From Mesobacterium pallidum (GTDB lineage: Bacteria > Pseudomonadota > Alphaproteobacteria > Rhodobacterales > Rhodobacteraceae): a stretch of DNA of 64,000 nucleotides. How positions within the stretch are numbered: the stretch's first letter is position 1; each line of letters starts with the position of its first letter. Of this stretch, positions 1-8,813 are shown piece after piece. Under the pieces are notes generated by a model. It saw only the letters and a program-made list of their open reading frames with translations. It made no database searches and was not told the DNA's origin. The stretch spans positions 1-64,000 of the forward strand of contig NZ_JAIMID010000002.1 of NCBI RefSeq assembly GCF_019966535.1, written 5' to 3'. A program made the position numbers and the translations under genes.

Positions 1-794
1 TCGACGACTTCGTCGATGACACAGATCTCGTCGCCCGCATCAAGGCCAAATCACCGCGGTAGCAACCGGCCGGTTACGGAAAAGGCGAATGCCGAGATCG
101 AGCAATTTCTCTACGTCGCCTCGCATGACTGCAAGACCCCGGTGCGGGGCATCGGCTTTCTCCCCAACACAATCTGGAGGACCAGCTGGGCGGGCTTGGC
201 AAGATCCCCAACGTGCAGGAGCAGTTCGGCATGATCCGCGAAAGTGTGATGCGCATGAACGACCTGACCACCGAAAACATGGAATTCTTCCGCGCCGGCA
301 CCCGCGACACCACGCCCGCGCAGGCGGTGCCGCTTGGGCAGATGATGGCCGATTGTGTCGCGGATATTCACCTGCGCCCCGACCAGGTGACCTGCACCGC
401 CGAGACGGCCCAGGTCGCCTGCGATCCGCACAACTTCCGCCGCATCCTCGAAAACCTCGTCGGCAATGCCTTCAAGCACGATCCTGACCGGGACAAGACG
501 CGGGTCGAGATCCGTCTGGCCGAGACCGGCGGCCGGCTGCCGATCGAGGTGGCGGACAACGGGCTCAGTATTGCGCCGGAATACCATGAGAAGATCTTTG
601 ACGTCTTCAAGACCTTGCGGCGTCCTGATGACCCGGAAAGCGCGGGGATCGGCCTGTCGAACGTGCGCAAGATCGTCGAGAATTACGTCGGCCGGGTCCG
701 TGTCGGGTCGGTCGAAGGCCAGGGGGCGTGCTTCCGGTTCGACTGGACCCGGGACGCGGCACATGACGACACCCGCCTGGACGAGGCCGCCTGA
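1..794 (+). pseudogene. Frameshifted sensor histidine kinase remnant (5' end outside window)
   Basis: Remnant of a HisKA/HATPase sensor kinase of the kind that pairs with small stand-alone response regulators. Bases about 82-165 in frame 1 encode the phospho-acceptor region, with ASHDCKTPVRGI around the H box. From about 165 the homology continues in frame 3 to the stop at 794, with an N box (NLVGNAFKHDP), a G1 box (DNGLSIAP) and a G2 box (GIGLSNVRKIVE). The switch near 160-170 requires an indel. Frame 3 at 3-62 (19 residues, DDFVDDTDLVARIKAKSPR, then stop) looks like the linker that precedes HisKA, which suggests a second indel between about 48 and 80. The G1 box reads DNGLSI where DNGPGI is usual. 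A sequencing error could explain one shift, but the partner gene is damaged too. The signal sensed is unknown because the sensor region lies outside the window. Confidence 0.7.
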
Positions 795-795
795 C

Positions 796-1198
796 ATGCC
801 CCGAAACCTGAATATCCTGTTGGTCGAAGACGACAAGTTCGACGTGATGATGTTCGAGCGCACGTTGCAGAAGACCGCGCCGGACGCGATCCTGCAAAGG
901 GCCCAGGACGGGCAGGTCGGACAAGGTGAACTGGCCGTTCCCGGTGGTCGCCGACATCACCATGCCGCGCATGACCGGGGTCGAGCTGCCCGAGGCGCTG
1001 CGGGCCGAATGGCCCTGGCAGGATCGCGTGGTCTTCGTCCTGTCGTCGTCGGACAGCCGCGTCGACATCGCCCGTGCCTACGCGGCGCGCGCCACCGGCG
1101 ACTTGCTCAAGCCCACCTCGAGCGACGGTCATACGTCGATCATGCGTTGGCTGCAGGATTGCTGGAGCGCCTGCGAGCCGCTGCTGCTGCGGGCCTGA
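796..1198 (+). pseudogene. Frameshifted single-domain response regulator
   Basis: Receiver-domain protein that would accept phosphate from the kinase just upstream; its ATG follows the kinase stop by 1 base. The N-terminal half (NILLVEDDKFDVMMFERTL, with the acidic EDD pocket) is in frame 1 from 796 to about 910. The C-terminal half is in frame 2 from about 918, with VVADITMPRMTG (phospho-acceptor Asp), VFVLSSSDSR and LLKPTS (conserved Lys). Between RAQDGQ and the second half about 15-20 residues expected in this family appear to be missing, so a deletion plus frameshift is likelier than a single miscalled base. There is no output domain. The pair looks like a decaying phospho-relay module. 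Confidence 0.72.
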
Positions 1199-1205
1199 CC
1201 GGTCT

Positions 1206-2990
1206 TCACCGCTGGAAGATGTAGCTGCCCGGCGCCCTGGCCAGTACCGGGTACCCCTTGGCCGGCGCGCCCATGGCAGGCGGCGCGACGCGGCCGCTCG
1301 ACTGTCGCGCCAGCCAGTCGGACCAGGCCGGCCACCAGGACCCGTCCTGCGGCGCCTGGCCGGCCAGCCAGGTGTCGGGATCGACATAGCGCGCGCCCGC
1401 GTCCCGGTGCCCGATGCGGTAGTGCCGATGCGGATGGCCCGGTTCGCTCAGGATGCCGCCGTTGTGACCGGAACTGGTCAGCACGAAGGTGAAATCGCAA
1501 TCGGTGAACAGCCGCGCCTTGTAGACCGATTTCCAGGGCGCGATGTGGTCGCTTTCCGTGCCGACCGCGAACATCGGCACCGCAATGTCCTTGAGCGCGA
1601 TGACCCTGTCGCCCACGGCAAAGCGCCCCGCCGTCAGGCGATTTTCGAGGAACAGGCTGCGCAGGTATTCCGAATGCATCCGCGCCGGCATCCGGGTCGT
1701 GTCGTTGTTCCAGACCGTCAGGTCCGAGGCGAGATCCTCCTTGCCCAGGAAATAGCGTCGCACGGCGCGGGCATAGATCAGGTCCTCGGCGCGGATGGTC
1801 GCGAAAGTGCGGCTCATCTGCGGCCGGTCGAGGTAACCTTGCGACCACATCAGGTCCTCCAGAAAAGCCACCTGGCTCTCGTCGAGGAACAGCAGCAGCT
1901 CGCCCGCCTGCGAGAAATCGACCTGCGCCGCCAGCAGCGTGACCGAGGCGAGCCTTTCGTCCCCGTCCCGCGCCATGGTCGCCGCGGCGATCGACAGGAT
2001 CGTGCCGCCAAGGCAATACCCGGTGGCATGGATCTTGCGATCCGGCACGATGGCGCTGACCGCATCCAGCGCCGCCATGACGCCGCGGGCGCGGTAATCC
2101 TCAAGCTCGAGGTCAGCCTGCTCGGCCGTCGGGTTGCACCACGAGATCGCGAAGACGGTGAACCCCTGCCTCACCAGGTAGCGGATCATCGAGTTCTGCG
2201 GCGAGAGGTCGAGGATGTAGTACTTCATGATCCAGGCCGGGACGATCAGCACCGGCTCGGACTGCACTGTCTCGGTCGTGGGCGTGTACTGGATCAGCTC
2301 GAACAGGTCATTGCGAAAGACCACCTGCCCCGGCGTGCAGGCGAGGCGTTCGCCCAGTTGGTAATCTTCGGGCGGCTCTGGATGCGCCTGGGTCAGCGTG
2401 CGCATCATGTCTTCGGAGAAATGCCGCGCCCCCTCCACCAGGTTGCGCCCCTTGCAGTCGATGGTCTGGCCAATGATCTCGGGGTTCATCACCGGCAGGT
2501 TCGAGGGCGAAACGACATCGAGCGCCTGCCGCACGAGAAACTTGACCCGGTCGGAATTGTCCGGGCTGAGCCCGCGCATCGGGTCGGTCGCGTGGTCCCA
2601 CCAGTCCTGTGTGGCTAGAAACCCCTGCTGCCAGGCACTGAACGGCATTCGCGACCAGCCGTCGTGGGTGAAGCGATGGTCATAGCTTTTCGGCTTGAAC
2701 GGCGGCTCGGGCGCGGCATCGTATTGGCTCCGCAGCAGGTGCTCCCAGACCTTGGCGCCGTTGCGCAGGGCGCGCTCGCCCAGCTCCATTTGACGCCCCG
2801 GCGCACGCGACAGGTGCAGCGCCCAGTCGCTCCAGGCCTCGAGCATGGAAAAGGGCGACACGCCGCCGGTGGTGCGGGCGACGACTGACCGGACCATCCG
2901 GTCGATGTCGTCATAAGGATGCGCGCGGGGCGCCTCTGCTGCGGGCGAGGCCACGCGGGCAGGATCGGGGGTCGGCAGATCGCGGGGCAT
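1206..2990 (-). CDS. phaC: Poly(3-hydroxyalkanoate) synthase, class I-like (additional copy)
   Basis: Alpha/beta-hydrolase enzyme of 594 residues that polymerises hydroxyacyl-CoA into PHA granules. It has the PhaC N-terminal domain and a core with the modified lipase box GYCLGG, whose Cys is the nucleophile in synthases (hydrolases have Ser). Downstream are TESDHIAPW, with the conserved Asp, and SSGHNGGI, with the general-base His. The start at 2990 was chosen because the longer frame to 3224 extends into the pdhA promoter and 5' region and has no PhaC-like sequence. It differs clearly from the second synthase at 36.6-38.4 kb, so this genome region carries two. It is divergent from pdhA, which makes its ultimate precursor acetyl-CoA. 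No PhaR-type palindrome was seen upstream. Some second copies in roseobacters may have other substrate preferences; that cannot be told here. Confidence 0.88.
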   Translation of the reverse strand: MPRDLPTPDPARVASPAAEAPRAHPYDDIDRMVRSVVARTTGGVSPFSMLEAWSDWALHLSRAPGRQMELGERALRNGAKVWEHLLRSQYDAAPEPPFKPKSYDHRFTHDGWSRMPFSAWQQGFLATQDWWDHATDPMRGLSPDNSDRVKFLVRQALDVVSPSNLPVMNPEIIGQTIDCKGRNLVEGARHFSEDMMRTLTQAHPEPPEDYQLGERLACTPGQVVFRNDLFELIQYTPTTETVQSEPVLIVPAWIMKYYILDLSPQNSMIRYLVRQGFTVFAISWCNPTAEQADLELEDYRARGVMAALDAVSAIVPDRKIHATGYCLGGTILSIAAATMARDGDERLASVTLLAAQVDFSQAGELLLFLDESQVAFLEDLMWSQGYLDRPQMSRTFATIRAEDLIYARAVRRYFLGKEDLASDLTVWNNDTTRMPARMHSEYLRSLFLENRLTAGRFAVGDRVIALKDIAVPMFAVGTESDHIAPWKSVYKARLFTDCDFTFVLTSSGHNGGILSEPGHPHRHYRIGHRDAGARYVDPDTWLAGQAPQDGSWWPAWSDWLARQSSGRVAPPAMGAPAKGYPVLARAPGSYIFQR

Positions 2991-3183
2991 GGCTGAGGTG
3001 TCCTGGCGCAGGGGAAGTGTTGTCGGCGGCAGTCTAGGCCGCATCGCGGCGCGGGCCTTGATCCATGTCATCACGGGCCGCGCAATTAAATTTCGCGCAA
3101 CCCGCTTCCCTTCCGCCCGAATCCCGCTACACTCGAATCTGAAAACGTTCAGCGTTAAACGATTGCCTGAGGGAGGGAAGCCA

Positions 3184-4203
3184 ATGGCAGCGCGACGCGC
3201 CAGTGCAAAGACCGCCACACCCAACGTGTCGGCCGAAGAGCTGACCGGGTATTACCGCGACATGCTCCTGATCCGCCGGTTCGAGGAAAAGGCCGGCCAG
3301 CTTTATGGCATGGGCCTGATCGGCGGATTCTGCCACCTCTACATCGGCCAGGAAGCGGTCGTCGTCGGCCTGGAAGCGGCCGCCGAAGAGGGCGACAAGC
3401 GCATCACCTCCTACCGCGACCACGGCCACATGCTGGCCTGCGGCATGGACCCGAACGGCGTCATGGCCGAGCTCACGGGCCGCGAGGGCGGCTATTCAAA
3501 GGGCAAGGGCGGCTCGATGCACATGTTCTCGAAAGAGAAGCATTTCTACGGCGGCCATGGCATCGTCGGCGCGCAGGTGCCGCTGGGCGCCGGGCTGGCC
3601 TTTGCCGACCGCTACCTCGGGAACGGCCGCGTCACCTTTACCTATTTCGGCGATGGCGCGGCGAACCAGGGCCAGGTCTACGAGACGTTCAACATGGCCG
3701 CTCTCTGGTCGCTGCCGGTGATCTTCGTGATCGAGAACAACCAGTACGCCATGGGCACGGCGCAGAAACGGTCGACCTCGACCGAGGATATCCACACCCG
3801 CGGCGCCCCCTTCGGCATCCCCGGAGAGATCGTGGACGGCATGGACGTGCTGGCGGTCAAGGAGGCCGGCGAGAAGGCCGTCGCCCATTGCCGCGCCGGC
3901 AAGGGGCCGTATATCCTCGAGATCAAGACCTATCGCTACCGCGGCCATTCCATGTCGGACCCGGCCAAGTACCGCACCCGCGAAGAGGTGCAGAAGATGC
4001 GCGAAGAGCGGGACCCGATCGAGGCGGTGCGCCAGATGCTGCTGACCGGCGGCCGCGCCACCGAGGACGACCTCAAGGCCATCGACAAGGACATCAAGAA
4101 GATCGTCAACGACAGCGCCGAGTTCGCCAAGGACAGCCCCGAGCCGGCGCTGGACGAGCTCTGGACCGACATCTACGCCGACACGGCACCGCAGGAGGCC
4201 TGA
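3184..4203 (+). CDS. pdhA: Pyruvate dehydrogenase E1 component, alpha subunit
   Basis: The alpha half of heterotetrameric pyruvate dehydrogenase (E1), which decarboxylates pyruvate with thiamine diphosphate and passes the acetyl group to the lipoyl arm of E2. The protein has 339 residues. The ThDP/Mg site is visible as GDGAANQGQVYETFNMA ending in IENN, and the phosphorylation-loop-like region YRYRGHSMSDP is conserved. The ATG at 3184 follows a strong GGGAGGG ribosome site; the open frame extends further 5' only through the intergenic region. It is the first gene of pdhA-pdhB-(unknown)-pdhC. No E3 (lpd) gene is in the window. Confidence 0.96.
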   Translation: MAARRASAKTATPNVSAEELTGYYRDMLLIRRFEEKAGQLYGMGLIGGFCHLYIGQEAVVVGLEAAAEEGDKRITSYRDHGHMLACGMDPNGVMAELTGREGGYSKGKGGSMHMFSKEKHFYGGHGIVGAQVPLGAGLAFADRYLGNGRVTFTYFGDGAANQGQVYETFNMAALWSLPVIFVIENNQYAMGTAQKRSTSTEDIHTRGAPFGIPGEIVDGMDVLAVKEAGEKAVAHCRAGKGPYILEIKTYRYRGHSMSDPAKYRTREEVQKMREERDPIEAVRQMLLTGGRATEDDLKAIDKDIKKIVNDSAEFAKDSPEPALDELWTDIYADTAPQEA

Positions 4204-4206
4204 CGC

Positions 4207-5571
4207 ATGGCAACGCAAATTCTGATGCCCGCGCTCAGCCCGACCATGGAGGAAGGCACGCTTGCCAAGTGGCTGGTCAAGGAGGGCGACACGGTCTCGA
4301 GCGGTGACATCATCGCCGAGATCGAGACCGACAAGGCCACGATGGAGTTCGAGGCCGTGGACGAGGGCGTGATCGGCAAGATCCTCGTGGCCGAGGGCAC
4401 CGCCGGCGTCACGGTCAACACCCCCATCGCGGTGCTGGTCGAGGACGGCGAGGATGTCCCGGCCGAGGCCGAGACCGCCAACCCCGCCCCGCCGGAACAG
4501 GCGCCGGCGGAAAGCGCCGCCGCGCCTGTCGCCGCCGCCCCCGCCGCGCCTAAGGTGGCGCGCACGCCCGACTGGCCCGAGGGCACCGAGCTGCGGACCC
4601 AGACCGTACGCGAGGCCCTGCGCGACGCCATGGCCGAGGAAATGCGCAGCGACGAGCGGGTCTTTGTCATGGGCGAAGAGGTCGGCGAATACCAGGGCGC
4701 CTACAAGATCACCCAAGGCCTGCTGGATGAATTCGGCCCCAAGCGCGTGATCGACACGCCGATCACCGAACACGGCTTTGCCGGCATCGGCGTCGGTGCG
4801 GCTTTCGGCGGGCTCAGGCCCATCGTCGAGTTCATGACCTTCAACTTCGCCATGCAGGCCATCGACCAGATCATCAACTCGGCCGCCAAGACGCTGTACA
4901 TGTCCGGCGGCCAGATGGGCGCGCCCATGGTCTTCCGCGGCCCCAACGGCGCGGCGGCCCGCGTCGGCGCCCAGCATAGCCAGGACTACGCGGCCTGGTA
5001 TGCCCATATCCCGGGGCTCAAGGTGGTGCAGCCCTATTCCGCCTCGGACGCCAAGGGCCTGCTGAAATCGGCGATCCGTGACCCGAACCCGGTGATCTTC
5101 CTCGAGAACGAGATCCTCTACGGCAAGAGCTTCGACGTGCCGGTCCTCAAGGATTTCACCGTGCCCTTCGGCAAGGCCCGGGTCTGGCGCGAAGGGTCCG
5201 ACGTGACCCTCGTCAGCTGGGGCATCGGCATGACCTACGCGCTGGAAGCGGCGGAAAAGCTCGCCGCCGAGGGCATCGAGGCCGAGGTGATCGACCTGCG
5301 CACGCTCCGTCCGCTCGACTACGACACGGTGATCGCCAGCGTACAGAAGACCAACCGCTGCGTGACGGTCGAGGAAGGCTTCCCCGTCGCCTCGATCGGC
5401 AATCACCTGTCGGCCTATATCATGGAGAACGCCTTCGACTATCTCGACGCGCCGGTGATCAATTGCACGGGCAAGGATGTGCCCATGCCCTATGCCGCCA
5501 ACCTCGAGAAACTGGCGCTGGTGACCACCGACGAGGTGATCGCGGCGGTCAAGAAGGTGACGTATCGGTGA
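4207..5571 (+). CDS. pdhB: Pyruvate dehydrogenase E1 component, beta subunit with N-terminal lipoyl domain
   Basis: Beta subunit of E1, completing the active site with PdhA. Residues about 1-80 form a biotinyl/lipoyl domain with the lipoylated lysine in [12 protein letters not shown]. An Ala/Pro/Glu-rich flexible linker follows (about 83-120), then the transketolase pyrimidine-binding and C-terminal domains, including [15 protein letters not shown] and [15 protein letters not shown]. An E1-beta that carries its own lipoyl domain is a known feature of alphaproteobacterial complexes. It lies 3 bases after pdhA. Its stop overlaps the GTG start of the next gene (GTGA at 5568-5571). 454 residues. 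Confidence 0.96.
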   Translation: MATQILMPALSPTMEEGTLAKWLVKEGDTVSSGDIIAEIETDKATMEFEAVDEGVIGKILVAEGTAGVTVNTPIAVLVEDGEDVPAEAETANPAPPEQAPAESAAAPVAAAPAAPKVARTPDWPEGTELRTQTVREALRDAMAEEMRSDERVFVMGEEVGEYQGAYKITQGLLDEFGPKRVIDTPITEHGFAGIGVGAAFGGLRPIVEFMTFNFAMQAIDQIINSAAKTLYMSGGQMGAPMVFRGPNGAAARVGAQHSQDYAAWYAHIPGLKVVQPYSASDAKGLLKSAIRDPNPVIFLENEILYGKSFDVPVLKDFTVPFGKARVWREGSDVTLVSWGIGMTYALEAAEKLAAEGIEAEVIDLRTLRPLDYDTVIASVQKTNRCVTVEEGFPVASIGNHLSAYIMENAFDYLDAPVINCTGKDVPMPYAANLEKLALVTTDEVIAAVKKVTYR

Positions 5572-5918
5572 CGGACAGTTCGGCGATTTTCGACGACATT
5601 CCCGGCGACGATGACAAGGGGTTCGGCCCCTTCATGGTCAAGCATTTCCGGTCGCTGTCGGCTGGTGACAAGTCCGTGTTGCACGCAGCACTGCAAGAAG
5701 AACAAGGACGCCCGATCCTGACGACGTCAACCAGGTCGGCTAACCATAAATTGTGGCACATGTTCCAACGGATCGGCTGGATGGAGGAACGCAACATCCG
5801 CGAACTGATGCCTGATCTGCCACCCGATGCCCCGTTGCGTGCGTACCAGCTAAGCGACTTGGGAATGGCCTCTTTGCCTCATTTCATTTCACACGCCGCC
5901 CGAGCGAATCCGGTCTAA
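5568..5918 (+). CDS. Unknown small protein translationally coupled inside the pdh operon
   Basis: I do not recognise this gene. It encodes 116 residues starting at a GTG that overlaps the pdhB stop (GTGA), with 12 bases to the pdhC ATG, so it should be translated with the complex. The N-terminus is acidic ([16 protein letters not shown]). The C-terminal half ([22 protein letters not shown], then [16 protein letters not shown]) has the rhythm of a small winged helix: a helix, a Gly-Trp turn, then a strand-like YQLSDLG wing. There is no signal peptide, membrane segment or cysteine. It looks less GC-rich than its neighbours by eye, with codons such as CTA and AAA. A DNA-binding or complex-bound regulatory role is possible but is inference. 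The alternative is a recent insertion into the operon. Confidence 0.7.
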   Translation: MTDSSAIFDDIPGDDDKGFGPFMVKHFRSLSAGDKSVLHAALQEEQGRPILTTSTRSANHKLWHMFQRIGWMEERNIRELMPDLPPDAPLRAYQLSDLGMASLPHFISHAARANPV

Positions 5919-5930
5919 GGAAGCGAAGCG

Positions 5931-7268
5931 ATGCCCACCGAAATCCTCATGCCCGCCCTTTCCCCCACGATGGAGGAAGGCACCCTCGCCAAGTGGCTCG
6001 TGAAGGAAGGCGACAGCGTCTCCTCGGGCGACCTGCTGGCCGAGATCGAGACCGACAAGGCCACGATGGAATTCGAGGCGGTGGACGAAGGCATTGTCGG
6101 CAAGATCCTCGTCCCTGCGGGCACGGCGGCGGTCAAGGTCAACACCCCTATCGCGGTCCTGCTGGACGATGGCGAAAGCGTCGATGACATCGGCAGCAGC
6201 GCAACGCCAAAGGCCGAGGCCGCGCCAGCGGCCGAGGCCCTCCCGGCGACGGCGTCAGCCGGCGCAACGCCGCAGGCGACGGCGTCAGCCGGCGCAACCG
6301 CTCAGGCGGCCCCGGCTCCGTCTGCGCCCGCCGCATCGGATGGCAGCCGCATCTTCGCCTCTCCGCTGGCGCGCCGCATCGCGGCCGACAAGGGACTGGA
6401 CCTCAGCCAAATCACCGGCTCCGGCCCCAAGGGCCGCATCGTCAAAGCGGATGTCGAAAACGCCCAGCCGCAAGCCGCCGCACCGGCTGCTGCCCCAGCG
6501 GCCAAACCCGCCACCGCCGCAGCCCCTGCCCCCACCGGCCCCTCCGCCGATGCCATTGCCAAGATGTACGCGGATCGTGAAACCACGGACGTCCCGCTCG
6601 ACGGTATGCGCAAGACCATCGCCGCGCGCCTGACCGAAGCGAAACAGACCATCCCGCATTTCTACCTGCGCCGCGACATCAAGCTCGACGCGCTGATGAC
6701 CTTCCGGGCCGAGCTGAACCACCAACTGACCGGGCGCGGGGTGAAGCTGTCGGTCAACGATTTCATCATCAAGGCCTGCGCCAACGCCCTGCAACAGGTG
6801 CCGGATGCCAATGCCGTCTGGGCCGGCGACCGGATCATCCGTCTGACCCCCTCGGACGTCGCGGTTGCCGTGGCGATCGAAGGCGGGCTCTTTACCCCCG
6901 TGCTGCGCGACGCGCATCACAAGTCGCTCTCGGCCCTGTCCTCCGAGATGCGCGACCTTGCCCACCGCGCCCGCGACCGCAAGCTCGCCCCGCATGAATA
7001 CCAGGGCGGCAGCTTCGCCATCTCGAACCTCGGGATGTACGGGATCGACAATTTTGACGCCGTCATCAACCCGCCGCACGGGGCGATCCTTGCCGTCGGT
7101 GCGGGCGTGAAGAAACCGGTGGTGAACGATGCGGGCGAGATCGAGGTGGCGACGGTCATGTCCGTGACGCTCAGCGTCGATCACCGGGTCATCGACGGCG
7201 CGCTCGGGGCCGAGCTGCTGAAGGCCATCGTCGAGAACCTCGAGAACCCGATGGTCATGCTGGCCTGA
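5931..7268 (+). CDS. pdhC: Pyruvate dehydrogenase E2, dihydrolipoamide acetyltransferase
   Basis: Core enzyme of the pyruvate dehydrogenase complex; it transfers acetyl from lipoate to CoA. The order in the 445-residue protein is: one lipoyl domain (about 1-78, [12 protein letters not shown]), an Ala/Pro-rich linker (about 85-140), a peripheral subunit-binding domain (about 142-180, [16 protein letters not shown]), a second Ala/Pro linker, and the catalytic CAT domain with [14 protein letters not shown] near the C-terminus. The first 50 residues are nearly identical to those of PdhB, as expected for paralogous lipoyl domains. The first linker contains a tandem duplication (separate entry). 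The downstream gap holds palindromic repeats that may serve as terminator. Confidence 0.96.
   Translation: MPTEILMPALSPTMEEGTLAKWLVKEGDSVSSGDLLAEIETDKATMEFEAVDEGIVGKILVPAGTAAVKVNTPIAVLLDDGESVDDIGSSATPKAEAAPAAEALPATASAGATPQATASAGATAQAAPAPSAPAASDGSRIFASPLARRIAADKGLDLSQITGSGPKGRIVKADVENAQPQAAAPAAAPAAKPATAAAPAPTGPSADAIAKMYADRETTDVPLDGMRKTIAARLTEAKQTIPHFYLRRDIKLDALMTFRAELNHQLTGRGVKLSVNDFIIKACANALQQVPDANAVWAGDRIIRLTPSDVAVAVAIEGGLFTPVLRDAHHKSLSALSSEMRDLAHRARDRKLAPHEYQGGSFAISNLGMYGIDNFDAVINPPHGAILAVGAGVKKPVVNDAGEIEVATVMSVTLSVDHRVIDGALGAELLKAIVENLENPMVMLA
6245..6298 (+). repeat. 30-bp in-frame tandem duplication in the pdhC linker
   Basis: A unit of 30 bp (10 residues, [10 protein letters not shown]) occurs twice in direct tandem, with at least 24 bp identical from 6245 and again from 6275. 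It lies in the Ala-rich linker between lipoyl and subunit-binding domains, where length changes are tolerated. Identity at the DNA level points to a recent duplication. Confidence 0.85.
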
Positions 7269-7350
7269 GAGCAAGCAGGGGGCCAGCCCCCGTCCGCGCC
7301 ACGGCGCGGACTCCCCCGGAGTTTATCGGCAAGATGAAGGGCGGATCAGA
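7267..7350. repeat. Intergenic palindromic repeat, copy 1 (after pdhC)
   Basis: Contains GGGGGCCAGCCCCC, then GCGCCACGGCGCG, then the core CCCCCGGAGTTTATCGGCAA followed by GATGAAG. The same core (CCGGG or CCGGAG, then A/T-rich TATTT or GTTTA, then GGCAAGATGAAG, next to a GGGGCTGGCCCC palindrome) recurs near 7.5, 21.5-21.8, 40.9-41.1 and 44.7 kb. Its position just after pdhC suggests it also acts as a transcript end. Confidence 0.7.
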
Positions 7351-7391
7351 CGCCTGGCCGGACGGTTGCGCGTGACGATCACGACCGATGA

Positions 7392-7535
7392 GAGGGGCCT
7401 GCCCCTCGCGTGGAGGGCGCGGCATAAAATGAGGCGAGGGGATCTGCCCCTCGCGCCGAGGGCGCGGCATGCACTAAGGCGAGGGGCTGTGCCCCTCGCG
7501 CTCCCCGGGATATTTATGGAAAGATGAAGCAGGAT
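7392..7535. repeat. Tandem 44-45 bp palindromic units plus dispersed core
   Basis: Three units begin at 7392, 7436 and 7481, each with a GAGGGG-xxxx-CCCCTC palindrome followed by CGCG. The first two continue with GAGGGCGCGGCAT. The last runs into CCCCGGGATATTTATGGAAA then GATGAAG, the dispersed core seen elsewhere. It occupies the gap between convergent pdhC and cysE; no gene is seen in that gap. Confidence 0.8.
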
Positions 7536-7566
7536 CAGAGCGCCGCGTAGAACGCAGCGCCCAGGA

Positions 7567-8388
7567 TCACCCCTCGTGGCCGCGGCAGCCGGTGAGGCGC
7601 TGGTTCATGTCGCGCGAGGGCTGGTCGCAGCCCGCCTCGCCCACGATCTTGGCCGGAACGCCCGCGACGGTCTTGCAGCAGGGCACGTCCTCGAGCACCA
7701 CGGAGCCCGCCGCGATGCGCGAGCGGTCGCCGATGCGGATATTGCCCAGCACCTTGGCGCCTGCGCCGATCAGAACGCCGTCACCGATCTTGGGGTGGCG
7801 GTCCTGCTCTTCCTTGCCGGTGCCGCCCAGGGTCACCGAGTGCAGGATCGACACGTTGTCCCCGACCACGGCGGTTTCGCCGATGACGATGGAGTGGGCG
7901 TGGTCGATCATGATTCCCTGCCCGATCCGGGCCGCCGGATGGATGTCGACGCCGAAGACCTCGGAGACGCGCATCTGGAAGAAATAGGCCATGTCCCGGC
8001 GCCCCTGCAGCCAGAGCCAATGCCCCACGCGATAGGCCTGGATCGCCTGGAAGCCCTTGAAATAGAGCAAAGGCTGCAGGAACCGGTGGCAGGCCGGGTC
8101 GCGGTCATGCACCGCCACGATGTCGGCGCGCGCCGCCATCGACAGGGCAGGATCCGTGGCATAGGCTTCGTCGCAGATTTCGCGGATCAGCTGTTCGGAC
8201 ATCTCGCCCGAGGCGAGCTTGAGCGCGATGCGATAGCTCAGCGCCCGTTCGATCGTCCGGTGGTGAAGGATCGACTGGTGCATCATGCCGCCCAGCAGCG
8301 GCTCTTCGATGACCGCGCCCTCGGCCTCGGTCAGGATGCGGGACCAGACCGGGTCCAGCTCTGCAATCTTTGCGCGTCTTTCGGCCAT
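7567..8388 (-). CDS. cysE: Serine O-acetyltransferase
   Basis: Makes O-acetylserine from serine and acetyl-CoA, the first step of cysteine synthesis. The 273-residue protein has the N-terminal helical SATase domain (VWSRILTEAEGAV) followed by the left-handed beta-helix of hexapeptide repeats, with the catalytic region DIHPAARIGQGIMIDHAHS and the CoA-binding loop SVTLGGTGK. The start at 8388 has a near-perfect AGGAGGT site 5 bases upstream; the open frame to 8925 is only read-through. It sits next to the GTA cluster, as in many Rhodobacterales. Confidence 0.94.
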   Translation of the reverse strand: MAERRAKIAELDPVWSRILTEAEGAVIEEPLLGGMMHQSILHHRTIERALSYRIALKLASGEMSEQLIREICDEAYATDPALSMAARADIVAVHDRDPACHRFLQPLLYFKGFQAIQAYRVGHWLWLQGRRDMAYFFQMRVSEVFGVDIHPAARIGQGIMIDHAHSIVIGETAVVGDNVSILHSVTLGGTGKEEQDRHPKIGDGVLIGAGAKVLGNIRIGDRSRIAAGSVVLEDVPCCKTVAGVPAKIVGEAGCDQPSRDMNQRLTGCRGHEG

Positions 8389-8474
8389 CGGTGACCTCCT
8401 TTTGCCCGTCCCGACCATATCAGATAGGTGTGTTACGGGGAAACGCAAAGGTGTGATAGGGGGGATCAGGAAAA

Positions 8475-8813
8475 ATGAATACAGCCGGAGCAGAAGAATT
8501 CCGCGCGCTGATCGCGGCGCGGCTGGCCGATCTGGATGCCGAGGACGCGCTGGGACAGGCCGGGCAGGCCACGGTCGAGCTGGACCAGCAGGCCGTCGGG
8601 CGCCTGTCGCGGCAGGATGCGTTGCTGTCGCAGAGCATGGCGCGCGCAACGCAGGCCCGGCGCGACGCCCAGCGCACGGGGCTGACGGCAGCGCTGCACC
8701 GGCTTGACGCGGGAACGTTCGGCTACTGCGAAGATTGTGGCGACGACATCGCCCCGGGTCGCCTGCGGCTCGACCCCACGGCGCAGCTCTGCGTCGACTG
8801 CGCCCGGGGCTGA
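8475..8813 (+). CDS. DksA/TraR-family C4 zinc-finger protein
   Basis: 112 residues with an N-terminal helical hairpin (about 5-75) and a C-terminal four-cysteine zinc finger, YCEDCGDDI...LCVDCARG. Proteins of this family bind in the RNA polymerase secondary channel or are small TraR-like relatives. The DxxDxA tip that DksA uses with ppGpp is not obvious in the hairpin, so it is probably a short DksA-like paralogue rather than DksA itself. It is divergent from cysE, and its 3' end overlaps the convergent small gene at 8723-9100 by about 91 bp. Confidence 0.82.
   Translation: MNTAGAEEFRALIAARLADLDAEDALGQAGQATVELDQQAVGRLSRQDALLSQSMARATQARRDAQRTGLTAALHRLDAGTFGYCEDCGDDIAPGRLRLDPTAQLCVDCARG

Noticed and set aside
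3496..5406. 636-residue minus-strand open frame opposite pdhA/pdhB
   Set aside because: Antisense shadow rich in Asp/His/Arg with no family match; pdh genes are unmistakable.
7392..7500. Possible CRISPR array
   Set aside because: Only about 2.5 units, with no unique spacers, internal G/C palindromes and no cas genes.
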